64,000 nucleotides of DNA from Massilia sp. IC2-477 (GCF_020707265.1 NZ_JAJFEQ010000003.1:372001-436000); one strand, 5' to 3'. Positions 37,133-47,296 are shown, numbered from the stretch's first letter. The notes: generated by a model not told the origin, from the sequence alone. Program-made: numbers and translations.

Positions 37133-38170
37133 ATGAAATGGATACGCCGCGTCTTCCTGCTGCTGGCCGTGCTGGCTTGCGTACTCGCCGGAGCGGTGCT
37201 CTGGACCGCGCTGGACTCGCAAAAGCCGGTGGGCTTCCAGATCACCCAGGCCGTGGACGAGGGCGGACAGGCCTTCCCCATCGGCGTGTGGTATCCGACC
37301 GAGGCGCGCCCCTGGCCGACCAGCTGGCTGGGACTGCGATTAATGAAGGTCGCGCGCGATGCGGAGGTAGCGGGTAGCGGCCTGCCGCTGGTCGTGATCT
37401 CGCACGGCAACGGAGGTGGACCGGGCAGCCATGCCGGCCTCGCCCTTGCCCTGGCCGGAGCGGGTTACATCGTGGCGGCGCCCATGCACGCGCGCGACAA
37501 TTTTACCGACCAAAGCGCTGCCGGGACGGTGCCCTGGCTGGGTGCGCGTTCACGTCAGCTGCGCGCGAGCGTCGACCATATGCTGGGGCGCTGGGAGGGA
37601 CGAACCCGTATCGACGCAGGGCGGGTCGGCGCCTTCGGATTTTCCGCCGGCGGCGCGACGGTCCTTGCCGCGCTTGGTGCCCGGCCCGACCTGGGACAGA
37701 TCGCGGCCCATTGCGCCCGAACGCCGGAGTTCATCTGTAAGCTGCTGCGCGAAGGCCGGTCTCCATTGTTGAATCCTGCGCAGGCACGGGCGGGCAATGT
37801 CTTGTCGCCCGACGCCAGGATCAAGGCAGCCGTCGTCGCGGCGCCGGGCCTGGGATTCCTGATGCAGCCGGACGCCCTTGCTGGGGTACGCGCTCCCGTG
37901 CAGTTGTGGAGCGGCGAGCGGGACACGCATGTCCCGTACGCGAGCAACACCAGGATGGTTCGCGAGGGACTCGGTCAGCGCGCCGAGTTCCATTCGGTTC
38001 CCGGAGCGGGGCATTTCTCCTTCCTGGTGCCATGCGGCCTGTTCGGGCCTCCGCTCCTGTGCGCGGACAGCGCAGACTTCGACAGGGACGCCTTCCATGA
38101 GTCCATGAATGCGAGCGTCATCGCCTTCTTCGGCAAGCACCTGGGCAGCCTTGCGCAGGCGCCTCGATGA
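37133..38170 (+). CDS. Membrane-anchored or secreted alpha/beta hydrolase, dienelactone/PAF-acetylhydrolase-like
   Basis: A 345-residue protein with a hydrophobic N-terminus (VFLLLAVLACVLAGAVLW) that acts as signal or anchor. The oxyanion segment is LVVISHGNGGGPGSH, the nucleophile elbow is GFSAGG near residue 171, a likely acid is in SGERDTHVPYA, and the histidine is in GAGHFSFL. Cysteines in AHCARTPEFICK suggest a periplasmic disulfide. Substrate is unknown; a lipase or PAF-acetylhydrolase-like esterase is plausible. Confidence 0.8.
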   Translation: MKWIRRVFLLLAVLACVLAGAVLWTALDSQKPVGFQITQAVDEGGQAFPIGVWYPTEARPWPTSWLGLRLMKVARDAEVAGSGLPLVVISHGNGGGPGSHAGLALALAGAGYIVAAPMHARDNFTDQSAAGTVPWLGARSRQLRASVDHMLGRWEGRTRIDAGRVGAFGFSAGGATVLAALGARPDLGQIAAHCARTPEFICKLLREGRSPLLNPAQARAGNVLSPDARIKAAVVAAPGLGFLMQPDALAGVRAPVQLWSGERDTHVPYASNTRMVREGLGQRAEFHSVPGAGHFSFLVPCGLFGPPLLCADSADFDRDAFHESMNASVIAFFGKHLGSLAQAPR

Positions 38171-38262
38171 CGAGGGCCGCCCTGTGACAATTCACGCGTT
38201 TTTCCGGGCCCTGCGGGCGCTACACTTGCGCTCCTTGCAGCCTGAATCGATGTTGGATCGCC

Positions 38263-38811
38263 GTGATTTGCCCGAAATGCAGCCATGCCCGCCCCCTTGA
38301 CGCCACCAATCCGGACTGGCAGTGCCCCAGCTGCGGGGTCTGCTACGCGAAGGTGAACGCAGCGGCCGGCGAGCCTGCCCGGCCGACGCATAAAGCCGGG
38401 GCGAAGGTCGGCACCGGCCGTCAGTTCGGCTGGCTGCTGTTCGCCATCCCGCTGCTCGCGCTCGGCTGGGGCGCGAATTCGTATATCGAGCGCCGGGGAC
38501 TGGCGGAAGCGGAGGCAATTACGGTCGCCAAACAGCAGGACAGCGAACGTGGCCGGGCGGCCCTCGACGCGGCCCTGCAGGCGTCCGGCGTGGACGCCAG
38601 GCTGTTGCAAGAGCTGGCAGGCCGTCTGGAGAAGAGCTGCGCCCGCAACAAGTACGGCCTGAGCGAAGGCGCTTGCCAGGCGCGCCTGCACGAACGCGAG
38701 GACGGGTGCGCGGCGTCGACAGCGCAACGCTTCCCTGGCCAGATCGGCGACACGGCGCGTCTGGAGCGAATCACCGTGGCCTATGTGGGCTGCATCTTCG
38801 AAGAAGGCTAG
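38263..38811 (+). CDS. Zinc-ribbon membrane protein, unknown function
   Basis: A 182-residue protein. The N-terminus has a zinc ribbon (CPKCSHAR...WQCPSCGVCYAKV) of a type common at the start of small Burkholderiales membrane proteins. A membrane segment follows near residues 55-70 (FGWLLFAIPLLALGWGA). The C-terminal part, presumably periplasmic, contains five cysteines. The start is a GTG with only a weak GGA upstream. I do not recognise a function. Confidence 0.65.
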   Translation: MICPKCSHARPLDATNPDWQCPSCGVCYAKVNAAAGEPARPTHKAGAKVGTGRQFGWLLFAIPLLALGWGANSYIERRGLAEAEAITVAKQQDSERGRAALDAALQASGVDARLLQELAGRLEKSCARNKYGLSEGACQARLHEREDGCAASTAQRFPGQIGDTARLERITVAYVGCIFEEG

Positions 38812-38895
38812 CGCGCCAGCGCGCCGTCGACGTTTGCGTCGATGCAATCGAAACGTGCGCCAAGCCGAGTTACGATTGCAGCGCTGCAATCGCCT

Positions 38896-40569
38896 TCAAG
38901 CCGGGATGCGCGCGACCTTGCTGTCGAAGGCTCCGAGCCAGGCAGGCAGAGCGTCGGCCGGCATCGGCCGGGCAAGGTAGAAACCCTGGGCCATGTCGCA
39001 GCCCAGGGACTGCAGCCGTTCGTAGGTCGCCGCGTCTTCGACGCCCTCCGCGATCGTCTGCAGGCCGATCTTGCGCGCCAGCGACACGACGGTTTCGACG
39101 ATGTGCTGGCTGTCGGGACTGCTCATCAGGTCGGACACGAAACTGCGGTCGATCTTCAGGTGCGACACCGGCAGGCGCTGCACGTAGGCCAGCGACGAGT
39201 AGCCGGTGCCGAAGTCGTCGATCGTAACCCGGACGCCTTGGCGTGCGAGCAGCTGCAGCTCGGCGGTGGTGCGGGCGACATCCAGCATCAGCGAACTTTC
39301 GGTGACCTCGAGTTCGAGCAGGCGCGGCGCCGCGCCGCAGCGCGCCAGCGTATCCAGGATCCGTCTGGCGAAGTCCGGGTGCGCCAGGTTGCGCGACGAG
39401 ATATTCACGGCTACCGGCAGGTCGATGCCCTGCGCCTGCCACTGCAGCGCCTGGCCCAGGGCCGTCTCGAGCGCGAATGCGGTCAGCGCATGGATCAGGG
39501 TGCTCTGCTCGGCGCGCTCGATGAACACGGCGGGCCCGATCAGGCCTCGTTCGCGGTGGTTCCAGCGCATCAGGGCTTCGACCCCGCGCACGGTGCCGGT
39601 GCGCAGGCATACCTTGGGCTGGTAGTGCAGCAGCAGCTCGCGCCGCTCCAGCGCGATGCGCAGCCCGCTGAGGATGGCCAGGCTGTCCCTGGTCCTGTCG
39701 TGCAGCTGTACCTGGTAGTGGGCGATCTCGCTGCCGGTTTCGAACGCGTGGAAGGTGGCCGACTGGGCGCGGCGCAGGTAATCCTGCGGGGCCACGCCGG
39801 CGTCGGCCAGCACCACGTAGCCGACCAGGACGTCGAGGTGCAGCGGCACCTCGCGGTAGAGGAAGGGCAGCTGGAAGGCCGCGCCGACGCGGGCGAGGGT
39901 GTCGGCCGAGGCGCCCTCGGGATCCTCGAACAGCACCGCCAGCTGCTCGCTGCTGACGCGGAACACGCGGGCCCCGGGCGGCAGGCTGCCAAGCGCACGC
40001 CCGGCCAACTGCGTCATGTTTTCCTCGACAACCGCCACCCCGAACACCGTGCGCAGCTCCGGCGCATTCCGGATCGACATCACCGCCAGCGCGCGGCGCG
40101 CGAAGCCGGACGGGTTGGCGTCGCCGGCGCCCAGCGCGTCGAGCAGGGCGGTCAGGTTGGGAAGTCCGGTGGCCGGGTCGTGCCGGGTCATCCACTGCAG
40201 CTTCCGTACCTGGGCGAGGGCCGCATTGCTTGCGATGCCGCTCAGGACGCCGACGAACAGGAAGAAGCCGGTGCGGAACAGCCAGTTGGCGGCCTTTTGC
40301 GGCTCGCCGGTGACGACCTCGATCGGCATCAGGGGACCGAGCGCGATGCCCGCGATGACGGCAATCAGGATGCCGCCGGACCAGCCGTAGCACAGGCCCG
40401 CCAGCATGACAGGAATGTACATCGAGTGCGAATAGACGTACTTGATGCCGCCGGTGGCATGCACCAGGGAATACACGCCGACCACCATCAACAGCAGTAC
40501 CGGCAGCATGAGCCAGCCGGACTTGCCTTTGCCCGAACGGAGCCGGAAGTAGGTGTCGACGATCTTCAT
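38896..40569 (-). CDS. Cyclic-di-GMP phosphodiesterase (EAL) with membrane sensor and degenerate GGDEF domain
   Basis: A 557-residue protein. The N-terminal third has about four membrane segments. A GGDEF-like domain (about 130-290) is degenerate: the GGDEF position reads SSEQL. The EAL domain (about 300-545) looks catalytically complete: EALMRWNH, AVNISSRNL, LELEVTESSLM, IDDFGTGYSSL, HLKIDRSFV, and EGVED followed by AQGFYLARPM. It should hydrolyse c-di-GMP at the inner membrane. Its start is 42 bases from the stop of the upstream TPR response regulator, so they probably form one signalling unit. Confidence 0.9.
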   Translation of the reverse strand: MKIVDTYFRLRSGKGKSGWLMLPVLLLMVVGVYSLVHATGGIKYVYSHSMYIPVMLAGLCYGWSGGILIAVIAGIALGPLMPIEVVTGEPQKAANWLFRTGFFLFVGVLSGIASNAALAQVRKLQWMTRHDPATGLPNLTALLDALGAGDANPSGFARRALAVMSIRNAPELRTVFGVAVVEENMTQLAGRALGSLPPGARVFRVSSEQLAVLFEDPEGASADTLARVGAAFQLPFLYREVPLHLDVLVGYVVLADAGVAPQDYLRRAQSATFHAFETGSEIAHYQVQLHDRTRDSLAILSGLRIALERRELLLHYQPKVCLRTGTVRGVEALMRWNHRERGLIGPAVFIERAEQSTLIHALTAFALETALGQALQWQAQGIDLPVAVNISSRNLAHPDFARRILDTLARCGAAPRLLELEVTESSLMLDVARTTAELQLLARQGVRVTIDDFGTGYSSLAYVQRLPVSHLKIDRSFVSDLMSSPDSQHIVETVVSLARKIGLQTIAEGVEDAATYERLQSLGCDMAQGFYLARPMPADALPAWLGAFDSKVARIPA

Positions 40570-40610
40570 CGTTTATTGCCGGCCGCGGGCGCGCGAGGAC
40601 GGGGTGTGGT

Positions 40611-42239
40611 TCACGTCGAGATACCGTACTTGCGCTTGGCCTGCTGGAACTCGTCCAGCAGCGCGGCAAGGCGTGGATGCGCCGGGTCCATCGCGCGCAG
40701 GCGCTCGATCTGTTCGTCCGCCACTTCGGCGAGACTGTGGTCCCAACCGAGTTCGTTCACCTGGCGCAGGATGCCGCCGGCGACGGCGACCATCACCTGC
40801 AGGTTGCCCGGTGCCATATGGAGGGCCTCGAGCAGGGTTTGCACCGCGCCGCGCACATCGCCCATGTTGCGCTTCTCGTCGGCCACGCCGAGCAGGATCT
40901 GGGCCTGGGCGCGCAGCTGCTGGCCCATGCCGTCGGCCAGGTCGGGGCGGCCGGCGCGCACGAACACGCCCATGGCTTCGTCCACCGTCACCGCGCTGGA
41001 GGTGTCGTGCATCACCGTCATCATGACGTTCGAGGCCTGCTCGTCCATCTGGTGTTCCAGGCAGGCCTGGGCCAGGTTGATCCGCAAATTGGAGGACAGT
41101 CCGCTGCTGGTGCGCGCCGCGCTGACGGCATTCGACAGCTCGGCCACCGCGGCGCTGACGTTGCCGGTCTTCTCCAGCAACAGGGCGTTCGAATAGGCCT
41201 TGCAGGCATCGACGTTGGCATTGCCGCGCATGCTGCGCTCGAGGTCGCGGATCACCCCGCCGGCGCCCGCCACGTCGCCGCGCGTTACCAGGGCCTTGAC
41301 CAGGTTGACGTGGTCTTCGGGGTTGCGGAATTCGGAGTAGCGCGCCTTGGTCACGACCTGCTTGAAGGATTTCTCGGCTGCTTCGGCGTCGCCGTTTTCC
41401 ATCGCGACTTCACCCAGCTTGCGCAGGCGGCGCACCATGTGCGGCGAGATCGAGACGGCTTCTTCCAGCACTTTCTGGGCGTCGGCACTGGCGCCCAGCT
41501 GTTCGTGGCAGCGCGCCAGCAGGTCGTAGGCCGCCATCAGGCGCGGATTGGCCTGCACCAGCGCCTCGAGGGTGTCGCGCGCTTCCTCGAACTGGCCCTG
41601 CGCGACCATGGTGCGCGCCAGGCCCAGCCCGGCCCAGCCCAGCGGACGCTCGGCCAGCACGTCGCGGTAGATCGCGGCCGCCTCGCGCTGCTCGCCCACC
41701 GACACGTGCAGCTCGGCCTTCAGGCGCAGGAAGTCGAGCGCATAGCGCGGGCTGGCGATGGCGGCGGTAGTGCAGGCGCGGATGGCGTCCACCGGCTTGC
41801 CTTGGGCCGCCAGTTGCCATACCGGGAGCAGGGCGGTGCGCCGCTCCAGCGCGCGCTTGATGCGGCTGCTCAGCATCTCGACGGTGAAGGGCTTCAGTAC
41901 GTAGTCGGTCGGAGTCAGCTCGGCCGCGCTGACCACCTTGTCGTACACGCCCTCGGAGGTGAGCATGATGAAGATGGTCGAGGCGGTGATCAAACGGTGG
42001 TGGCGCAGGTCTTCCAGCAACTGCTGGCCGTCCTGGCCGTCGCCGGACGGGCCGCCCAGGTCGTATTCGCACAGGATGATGTCGTAGCTGCGTTTGCCGA
42101 GCTGCTTGATGGCGGTGCTGGCATTCACGGCTGACTCGACCTTGCTGATGCCGGTCTGGTTCAGCATGTTTTGCAGGCTGCCGCGCATCCCCTGGCTGGG
42201 GTCGACGATCAGGACCGACAGGTTGGCGTTCTCTTGCAT
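40611..42239 (-). CDS. Response regulator with TPR repeats; Glu at the phospho-acceptor position
   Basis: A 542-residue protein. Residues 1-125 form a receiver domain (LSVLIVDPSQGMRGSL, with conserved Thr94 and Lys116 in VLKPF). Aligning the YDIILCEYDLGG strand places Glu58 where the phosphorylated Asp normally lies, and the acidic pocket keeps one Asp (Asp13). The rest is helical tetratricopeptide repeats ending in a charged helix. No DNA-binding domain is present, so it likely acts by protein contacts. An EAL phosphodiesterase follows on the same strand. Confidence 0.85.
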   Translation of the reverse strand: MQENANLSVLIVDPSQGMRGSLQNMLNQTGISKVESAVNASTAIKQLGKRSYDIILCEYDLGGPSGDGQDGQQLLEDLRHHRLITASTIFIMLTSEGVYDKVVSAAELTPTDYVLKPFTVEMLSSRIKRALERRTALLPVWQLAAQGKPVDAIRACTTAAIASPRYALDFLRLKAELHVSVGEQREAAAIYRDVLAERPLGWAGLGLARTMVAQGQFEEARDTLEALVQANPRLMAAYDLLARCHEQLGASADAQKVLEEAVSISPHMVRRLRKLGEVAMENGDAEAAEKSFKQVVTKARYSEFRNPEDHVNLVKALVTRGDVAGAGGVIRDLERSMRGNANVDACKAYSNALLLEKTGNVSAAVAELSNAVSAARTSSGLSSNLRINLAQACLEHQMDEQASNVMMTVMHDTSSAVTVDEAMGVFVRAGRPDLADGMGQQLRAQAQILLGVADEKRNMGDVRGAVQTLLEALHMAPGNLQVMVAVAGGILRQVNELGWDHSLAEVADEQIERLRAMDPAHPRLAALLDEFQQAKRKYGIST

Positions 42240-42331
42240 CTCGCACCATTTGTAATTATGTAGCCGTTACAATACCGATAAGTTCCTGCAGGATCAAGAA
42301 ATGTCCGTTCTACAAGGTCAACGCTGGCGGG

Positions 42332-42362
42332 AATGCAACGCTGCATTGCAACACTGTATAAT
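42332..42362 (+). promoter_or_regulatory. purL promoter region with palindrome
   Basis: A perfect TATAAT (42357-42362) lies 54 bases before purL, without a clear -35 box. An AATGCA...TGCATT palindrome at 42332-42347 covers the expected -35 position and could be an operator. The link to a purine repressor is a guess. Confidence 0.35.
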
Positions 42363-42415
42363 GGCGGGCTATCTTCCACCCTAGCAGCTACGCTGCATCA
42401 ACCAACTTCTCAGCC

Positions 42416-45400
42416 ATGTTGATTCTGCCGGGTTCCAACGCCCTTTCCGCCTTCCGTAGCCAACGCCTCCTGTCGCAACTCCAGGCCGTCGCACCGACGA
42501 TTGCAGCAGTCCAGGCACGCTTCTACCACTTCATCGACACCAGCAGCCCGCTGTCGACGGACGACACCCAGCGCCTGTCGGCCATGCTCACCTATGGCGA
42601 GCCGGCTGCGGAAACGCTGTACGAAGGCGTGAGCGAGGAGTTCTTCGTCATCCCGCGCCTGGGCACGATCTCGCCCTGGGCCTCGAAGGCCACCGACATT
42701 GCCCACAACTGCGGCATGGCGCACGTGCACCGCATCGAGCGCGGCGTCGGCTATACCGTGGTGCTGAAAGGTGGCATCCTCGGCACCGGTATCGGCGCCC
42801 CGAAGAAGCTGGCTGAGAACGAAGTCGCGCTTGTGGCCGCGCTGCTGCACGACCGCATGACCGAGACCGTGCTGCGCAATGCCGACGAGGCCCAGCGCCT
42901 GTTCGACGAACTGGAAGGCCGTCCGCTGGAAACGGTGGACGTGATCGGGCAGGGCCGCGACGCACTGGTGCGCGCCAATACGGAACTCGGCCTGGCCATG
43001 TCGATCGACGAGATCGACTACCTGCATGAGGCGTTCACGAAAGCGCAGCGCAACCCGACCGACGTCGAGCTGATGATGTTCGCGCAGGCCAACTCGGAAC
43101 ACTGCCGCCACAAGATCTTCAACGCCGACTGGATCATCGACGGCGTCAAGCAGGACAAGTCGCTGTTCGGCATGATCAAGAACACGCACCAGCTGAATCC
43201 GCGCGGCACCGTGGTCGCCTACAGCGACAACTCCTCGATCATCGAGGGCGCCACCGTCACCCGCTTCTTCCCGCGCCTCGGCAACGAGTACGCGCCATCG
43301 ACGGAGCTGGTGCACACCCTGATGAAGGTGGAGACCCACAACCACCCGACCGCGATTTCGCCGTTCCCGGGCGCCTCGACCGGCGCCGGCGGCGAGATCC
43401 GCGACGAGGGCGCGACCGGCCGCGGCGCCAAGCCGAAGGCCGGCCTGACCGGCTTCACGGTCTCGAACCTGCTGCTGCCGGACGCGCAGCGTCCGTGGGA
43501 AAACGCGAGCGACGTCACCCAGGGCGCAGCCGGCCGCGTGGACGCGGTGTACGGCAAGCCGGAGCGCATCGCATCGCCGCTGCAGATCATGATCGACGGC
43601 CCGATCGGCGGCGCCGCCTTCAGCAATGAATTCGGCCGCCCGGTGCTGGGCGGTTACTTCCGCACCTACGAGCAGAACGTGGGCGCGGCGAACGCCGTCT
43701 ACGGTTACCACAAGCCGATCATGATCGCCGGCGGCATCGGCAACATCTCGGCCGAGCACACCCACAAGGACGAGATCCCGGTAGGCAGCCTCTTGATCCA
43801 GCTGGGCGGCCCGGGCATGCGCATCGGCATGGGCGGCTCGGCCGCTTCCTCGATGGCGACCGGCACCAACACCGCCGACCTCGACTTCGACTCGGTCCAG
43901 CGCGGCAATCCGGAAATGGAACGCCGCGCCCAGGAAGTCATCAACGGCTGCTGGCAGATGGGCGCCGATAACCCGATCATCTCGATCCACGACGTGGGCG
44001 CGGGCGGCCTCTCGAACGCCTTCCCGGAAATCGTCAACGACGCCAAGCGCGGTGCGATCTTCGACCTGCGCAAGGTGCCGCTCGAAGAATCCGGCATGGC
44101 GCCGAAAGAGATCTGGTCCAACGAATCGCAGGAGCGCTACGTGCTGGCGATCGCGCCGATGGACCTGGACAAGTTCGCCGCCCTGTGCGAACGCGAGCGC
44201 TGCCCGTACGCAGTGGTCGGCACCGCGACCGAGGAACGCCAGCTGAAGGTGATCGACCCGCAGGAGAACAACAACCCGGTCGATATGCCGATGGACGTCC
44301 TGCTCGGCAAACCGCCGAAGATGCTGCGCGACGTCGAGCACGTCAGCTACAACTTCCCGGCCATCGACCTGACCGGCATCGAGCTGGGCGAAGCGGCGCG
44401 CCGCGTCCTGCTCAACCCGACCGTGGCCGATAAATCCTTCCTGATCACCATCGGCGACCGTACCGTGGGCGCGATGACCGTGCGCGACCAGATGGTCGGC
44501 CCCTGGCAGGTGCCGGTTGCAGACTGCGCCGTCACCGCCATGTCCTACGACGGCTTCGTGGGCGAAGCGATGGCGATGGGCGAGCGCACCCCGCTGGCGG
44601 TGATCGACGCCGCCGCCTCGGGCCGCATGGCCGTGGGCGAGGCGATCACCAACATCGCCGCCGCCGCGATCGACGACATCTCGGACATCAAGCTGTCGGC
44701 CAACTGGATGGCGGCCTGCGGCCAGCCGGGCCAGGACGCCGCCCTGTTCGATACCGTGAAGGCGGTGGGCATGGAGCTGTGCCCGGCACTGGGCGTGTCG
44801 ATCCCGGTCGGCAAGGATTCGCTGTCGATGCGCACCACCTGGAACGATGAAGGTGCGAGCAAGTCGGTGGTGTCGCCGGTGTCCCTGATCGTCTCGAGCT
44901 TCGCGCCGGTGTCGGACGTGCGCCGTTCGCTGACCCCGCAGCTGCGCACGGACCTCGGCGACTCCGCCCTGGTGCTGGTCGACCTCGGCCGCGGCAAGAA
45001 CCGCCTCGGCGCGTCGATCCTGGCCCAGGTGACCCAGCAGTTGGGCGATAGTGTGCCGGACGTCGACGCACCGGAAGACCTGAAGGCCTTCTTCAATGCC
45101 GTGCAGCGCCTGAACCGCGAAGGCAAGCTGCTGGCCTACCACGACCGTTCGGACGGCGGCCTGTTCGCGACCCTGTGCGAGATGGCCTTCGCCGGCCGCG
45201 CCGGCGTGTCGGTCAATCTCGACATCCTGACCATGGAAGGCGAGCACGCCTCCGACTGGGGCGATGCCAAGAACTGGACTACGCAGGTAGGCGAACGCCG
45301 CAACGAGATGACCCTGCGCGCGCTGTTCAGCGAAGAGCTGGGCGCGGTGCTGCAGGTACGCATGGACGACAAGCAGGCCGTGATGGCGGTGCTGCGTGAG

Positions 45401-46441
45401 CTGGGCCTGGGCGCCTGCAGCCACATCATCGGCAAGGTGAATGACCGCGGCGTGATCGAATTCACCCGTGATGCGAAAGTCATCTACAGCGAGAAGCGTA
45501 GCGTCCTGCACCGCCTGTGGAGCGAGACCAGCTGGCGCATTGCGCGCCTGCGCGACAATCCGGACTGCGCCGACCAGGAATACGATCGCCTGCTGGACGA
45601 AAGCGATCCGGGCATGTCGCCGATCGTGAACTTCGACCTGCGCGACAATGTAGCCGCGCCCTTCATCGCGACGGGCGTTCGCCCGCGCGTGGCCATCCTG
45701 CGCGAGCAGGGCGTCAACTCGCACATCGAGACCGCCTGGGCCATGCACGAAGCGGGCTTCACGGCCATTGACGTGCACATGAGCGACCTGATCGCGGGCC
45801 GCGCCAAGCTGGACGACTTCAAGGGCATCATTGCCGTCGGCGGCTTCTCCTACGGCGACGTGCTGGGCGCGGGCGAAGGCTGGGCCAAGACCATCCTGTT
45901 CAACCCGCAACTGGCGGACCAGTTCGCGAAGTTCTTCGCGCGCCAGGATACCTTCGGCATGGGCGTGTGCAACGGCTGCCAGATGCTGAGCAACCTGAAA
46001 TCGATCATCCCGGGCGCCCAGGCCTGGCCGAAGTTCACCCGCAACAAGTCGGAACAGTTCGAAGCGCGCTTCGGCATGGTCGAGGTGCTGGACTCGCCGT
46101 CGATCTTCTTCGCCGGCATGGCAGGCACCCAGGCGCCGATCGCCATCGCCCACGGCGAAGGTTTTGCCGACTTCTCGCTGACCGGCGACCTGACCGGCGT
46201 CATGAAGGCGATGCGCTACGTCGACAACCGCGGCCAGGCGACCGAGACCTATCCGTTCAACCCGAACGGCTCGCCGGGCGGCCTGACCGCCGTGACGACC
46301 GAAGACGGCCGCTTCACCGCCATGATGCCGCACGGCGAGCGCGTGTTCCGCACCGTCGTGCACTCGTGGGCGCCGGAGGCCTGGCCGGACGAATCGCCAT
46401 GGATGCGCATGTTCCGCAATGCGCGCAAGTGGGTCGGCTGA
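42416..46441 (+). CDS. purL: Phosphoribosylformylglycinamidine synthase
   Basis: A 1341-residue single-chain PurL, the fourth step of purine synthesis: FGAR plus glutamine and ATP to FGAM. The order is an N-terminal PurS-like domain, a linker with [14 protein letters not shown], a duplicated ATP-binding catalytic core with [15 protein letters not shown] and GGSAASS, and a C-terminal class I glutamine amidotransferase with the nucleophile Cys1185 in GVCNGCQML. Length matches the large proteobacterial form. The opposite-strand frame across the whole gene is a codon-bias artefact. Confidence 0.97.
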   Translation: MLILPGSNALSAFRSQRLLSQLQAVAPTIAAVQARFYHFIDTSSPLSTDDTQRLSAMLTYGEPAAETLYEGVSEEFFVIPRLGTISPWASKATDIAHNCGMAHVHRIERGVGYTVVLKGGILGTGIGAPKKLAENEVALVAALLHDRMTETVLRNADEAQRLFDELEGRPLETVDVIGQGRDALVRANTELGLAMSIDEIDYLHEAFTKAQRNPTDVELMMFAQANSEHCRHKIFNADWIIDGVKQDKSLFGMIKNTHQLNPRGTVVAYSDNSSIIEGATVTRFFPRLGNEYAPSTELVHTLMKVETHNHPTAISPFPGASTGAGGEIRDEGATGRGAKPKAGLTGFTVSNLLLPDAQRPWENASDVTQGAAGRVDAVYGKPERIASPLQIMIDGPIGGAAFSNEFGRPVLGGYFRTYEQNVGAANAVYGYHKPIMIAGGIGNISAEHTHKDEIPVGSLLIQLGGPGMRIGMGGSAASSMATGTNTADLDFDSVQRGNPEMERRAQEVINGCWQMGADNPIISIHDVGAGGLSNAFPEIVNDAKRGAIFDLRKVPLEESGMAPKEIWSNESQERYVLAIAPMDLDKFAALCERERCPYAVVGTATEERQLKVIDPQENNNPVDMPMDVLLGKPPKMLRDVEHVSYNFPAIDLTGIELGEAARRVLLNPTVADKSFLITIGDRTVGAMTVRDQMVGPWQVPVADCAVTAMSYDGFVGEAMAMGERTPLAVIDAAASGRMAVGEAITNIAAAAIDDISDIKLSANWMAACGQPGQDAALFDTVKAVGMELCPALGVSIPVGKDSLSMRTTWNDEGASKSVVSPVSLIVSSFAPVSDVRRSLTPQLRTDLGDSALVLVDLGRGKNRLGASILAQVTQQLGDSVPDVDAPEDLKAFFNAVQRLNREGKLLAYHDRSDGGLFATLCEMAFAGRAGVSVNLDILTMEGEHASDWGDAKNWTTQVGERRNEMTLRALFSEELGAVLQVRMDDKQAVMAVLRELGLGACSHIIGKVNDRGVIEFTRDAKVIYSEKRSVLHRLWSETSWRIARLRDNPDCADQEYDRLLDESDPGMSPIVNFDLRDNVAAPFIATGVRPRVAILREQGVNSHIETAWAMHEAGFTAIDVHMSDLIAGRAKLDDFKGIIAVGGFSYGDVLGAGEGWAKTILFNPQLADQFAKFFARQDTFGMGVCNGCQMLSNLKSIIPGAQAWPKFTRNKSEQFEARFGMVEVLDSPSIFFAGMAGTQAPIAIAHGEGFADFSLTGDLTGVMKAMRYVDNRGQATETYPFNPNGSPGGLTAVTTEDGRFTAMMPHGERVFRTVVHSWAPEAWPDESPWMRMFRNARKWVG

Positions 46442-46458
46442 TCGCTCCACGCGACGAC

Positions 46459-46664
46459 GAAAAGCGCCTCCTCGGAGGAATGCCGGTCAGTTAGTGAGAA
46501 TCGTAGGGTGGGCGGCTTGCCCGCCCACGCGGTGATAGTTGTGATACGAACAGCCGCACGGGCTGCAGTGGTGTGACTAGACCGCGTGGGCGGGAGACCC
46601 GCCCACCCTACGGATGAGCGATAGCTCTTAAGTGACTGGCATTACTCCTCGGAGGCGCTTTTTT
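46459..46664 (+). terminator. purL terminator split by an inserted REP doublet
   Basis: The arm AAAAGCGCCTCC (from 46460) with a further 25 bases is complementary to the arm at 46621-46664 ending GGAGGCGCTTTTTT. Between the arms lies a family B REP doublet. The right arm ends in six Ts, so transcription from purL could terminate there. Each arm also contains a short local palindrome (CTCCTCGGAG). Confidence 0.65.
46502..46612. repeat. REP doublet, family B, nested in the purL terminator
   Basis: Units at 46502-46533 (CGTAGGGTGGGCGG...CGCCCACGCGGT) and 46581-46612 (ACCGCGTGGGCGGG...CCACCCTACG) are reverse complements apart from a few central bases. Confidence 0.85.
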
Positions 46665-46677
46665 CATGCTTGAATCG

Positions 46678-46717
46678 TAGGGGTGATCTGGTCCAGTGGA
46701 CCGGACCACTCCTACGG
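46678..46717. repeat. Palindrome, family C, next to the glycine-rich gene
   Basis: GTGATCTGGTCCA and TGGACCGGACCAC form a near-perfect stem, flanked by GTAGG and CCTAC. It resembles the palindrome after moaD (5856-5902). It lies just past the stop of the minus-strand glycine-rich gene. Confidence 0.65.
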
Positions 46718-46727
46718 GTGTGACAGT

Positions 46728-47150
46728 TCAGCTGCCCCAGATCGGCTCGTCCGGGGTGCCGTTGCCGCCCGGGGTGCCCGGGGTCTTGCCGGCACCCGCG
46801 CCGGCCCCGCCCAGGTTGCCGCCGCCGGCGCCACCCTGGCTGCCGCCGGCGCTGCCGCTACCCGTATCGCCACCGCCGCCACCACCGCCCCCTGTCTCGG
46901 ACCGGCCCGCGCTACCGCGGCTGGTTTGCGCCGCGCCTGCCGGCATGGCGTTCGCGTCCGGTGGCGAGGGCAGGAAATCGCCCTGCTGGCTGTCGCCGCC
47001 GTGTGCGCCGCCCGTGTAGTGGCCGGCGTTCGACTGCACCGCGCCTGCACCCGGATCCTGGGCCGGCACCTGGTACTGCCACAGGCCGCCCTGCGAGGCT
47101 TTGCTGTCTTCCTGCGTGGCTGCGCCACGCTTTGCCTGTTCCTTGTCCAT
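46728..47150 (-). CDS. Glycine-rich low-complexity protein, paralogue 1, unknown function
   Basis: A 140-residue hydrophilic protein without signal peptide or membrane segment. The N-terminal part has LWQYQVPAQDPGAGAVQSNAGHYT. The C-terminal 60 residues are mostly Gly, Ala and Ser (eight Gly in a row) and end PDEPIWGS. The second protein at 47297-47755 shares the W-x-YQVP...QSNAGHYT motif and the start M-x-x-EQ. A strong AGGAGG ribosome site precedes the start, so it is probably expressed. It is likely disordered. I do not recognise a function. Confidence 0.65.
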   Translation of the reverse strand: MDKEQAKRGAATQEDSKASQGGLWQYQVPAQDPGAGAVQSNAGHYTGGAHGGDSQQGDFLPSPPDANAMPAGAAQTSRGSAGRSETGGGGGGGGDTGSGSAGGSQGGAGGGNLGGAGAGAGKTPGTPGGNGTPDEPIWGS

Positions 47151-47253
47151 GCTGTCCTCCTGTCTATGGATGGCTCGATGGTAGTCTTCTAAAGCGAGCC
47201 TTCAATAGGACGAGCGAGCAGACGTGCGTAGGAGAGGGCGCACGTGCTTGCCC

Positions 47254-47284
47254 AAAGAAAAAGGCGCTTCCGCTGAAGCGCCTT
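47254..47284 (-). terminator. Intrinsic terminator of the second glycine-rich gene
   Basis: On the minus strand AAGGCGCTTC pairs with GAAGCGCCTT around a four-base loop, followed by TTTTTCTTT. It separates the two paralogous genes, which are therefore probably transcribed independently. Confidence 0.8.
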
Positions 47285-47296
47285 CGCTGTAAGGGA

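Noticed and set aside
42410..46450. 1346-residue open frame on the minus strand
   Set aside because: It is the exact antisense of purL, whose product is unmistakable. High-GC codon bias keeps the opposite frame open; the composition (His/Arg/Val-rich) is that of a shadow.
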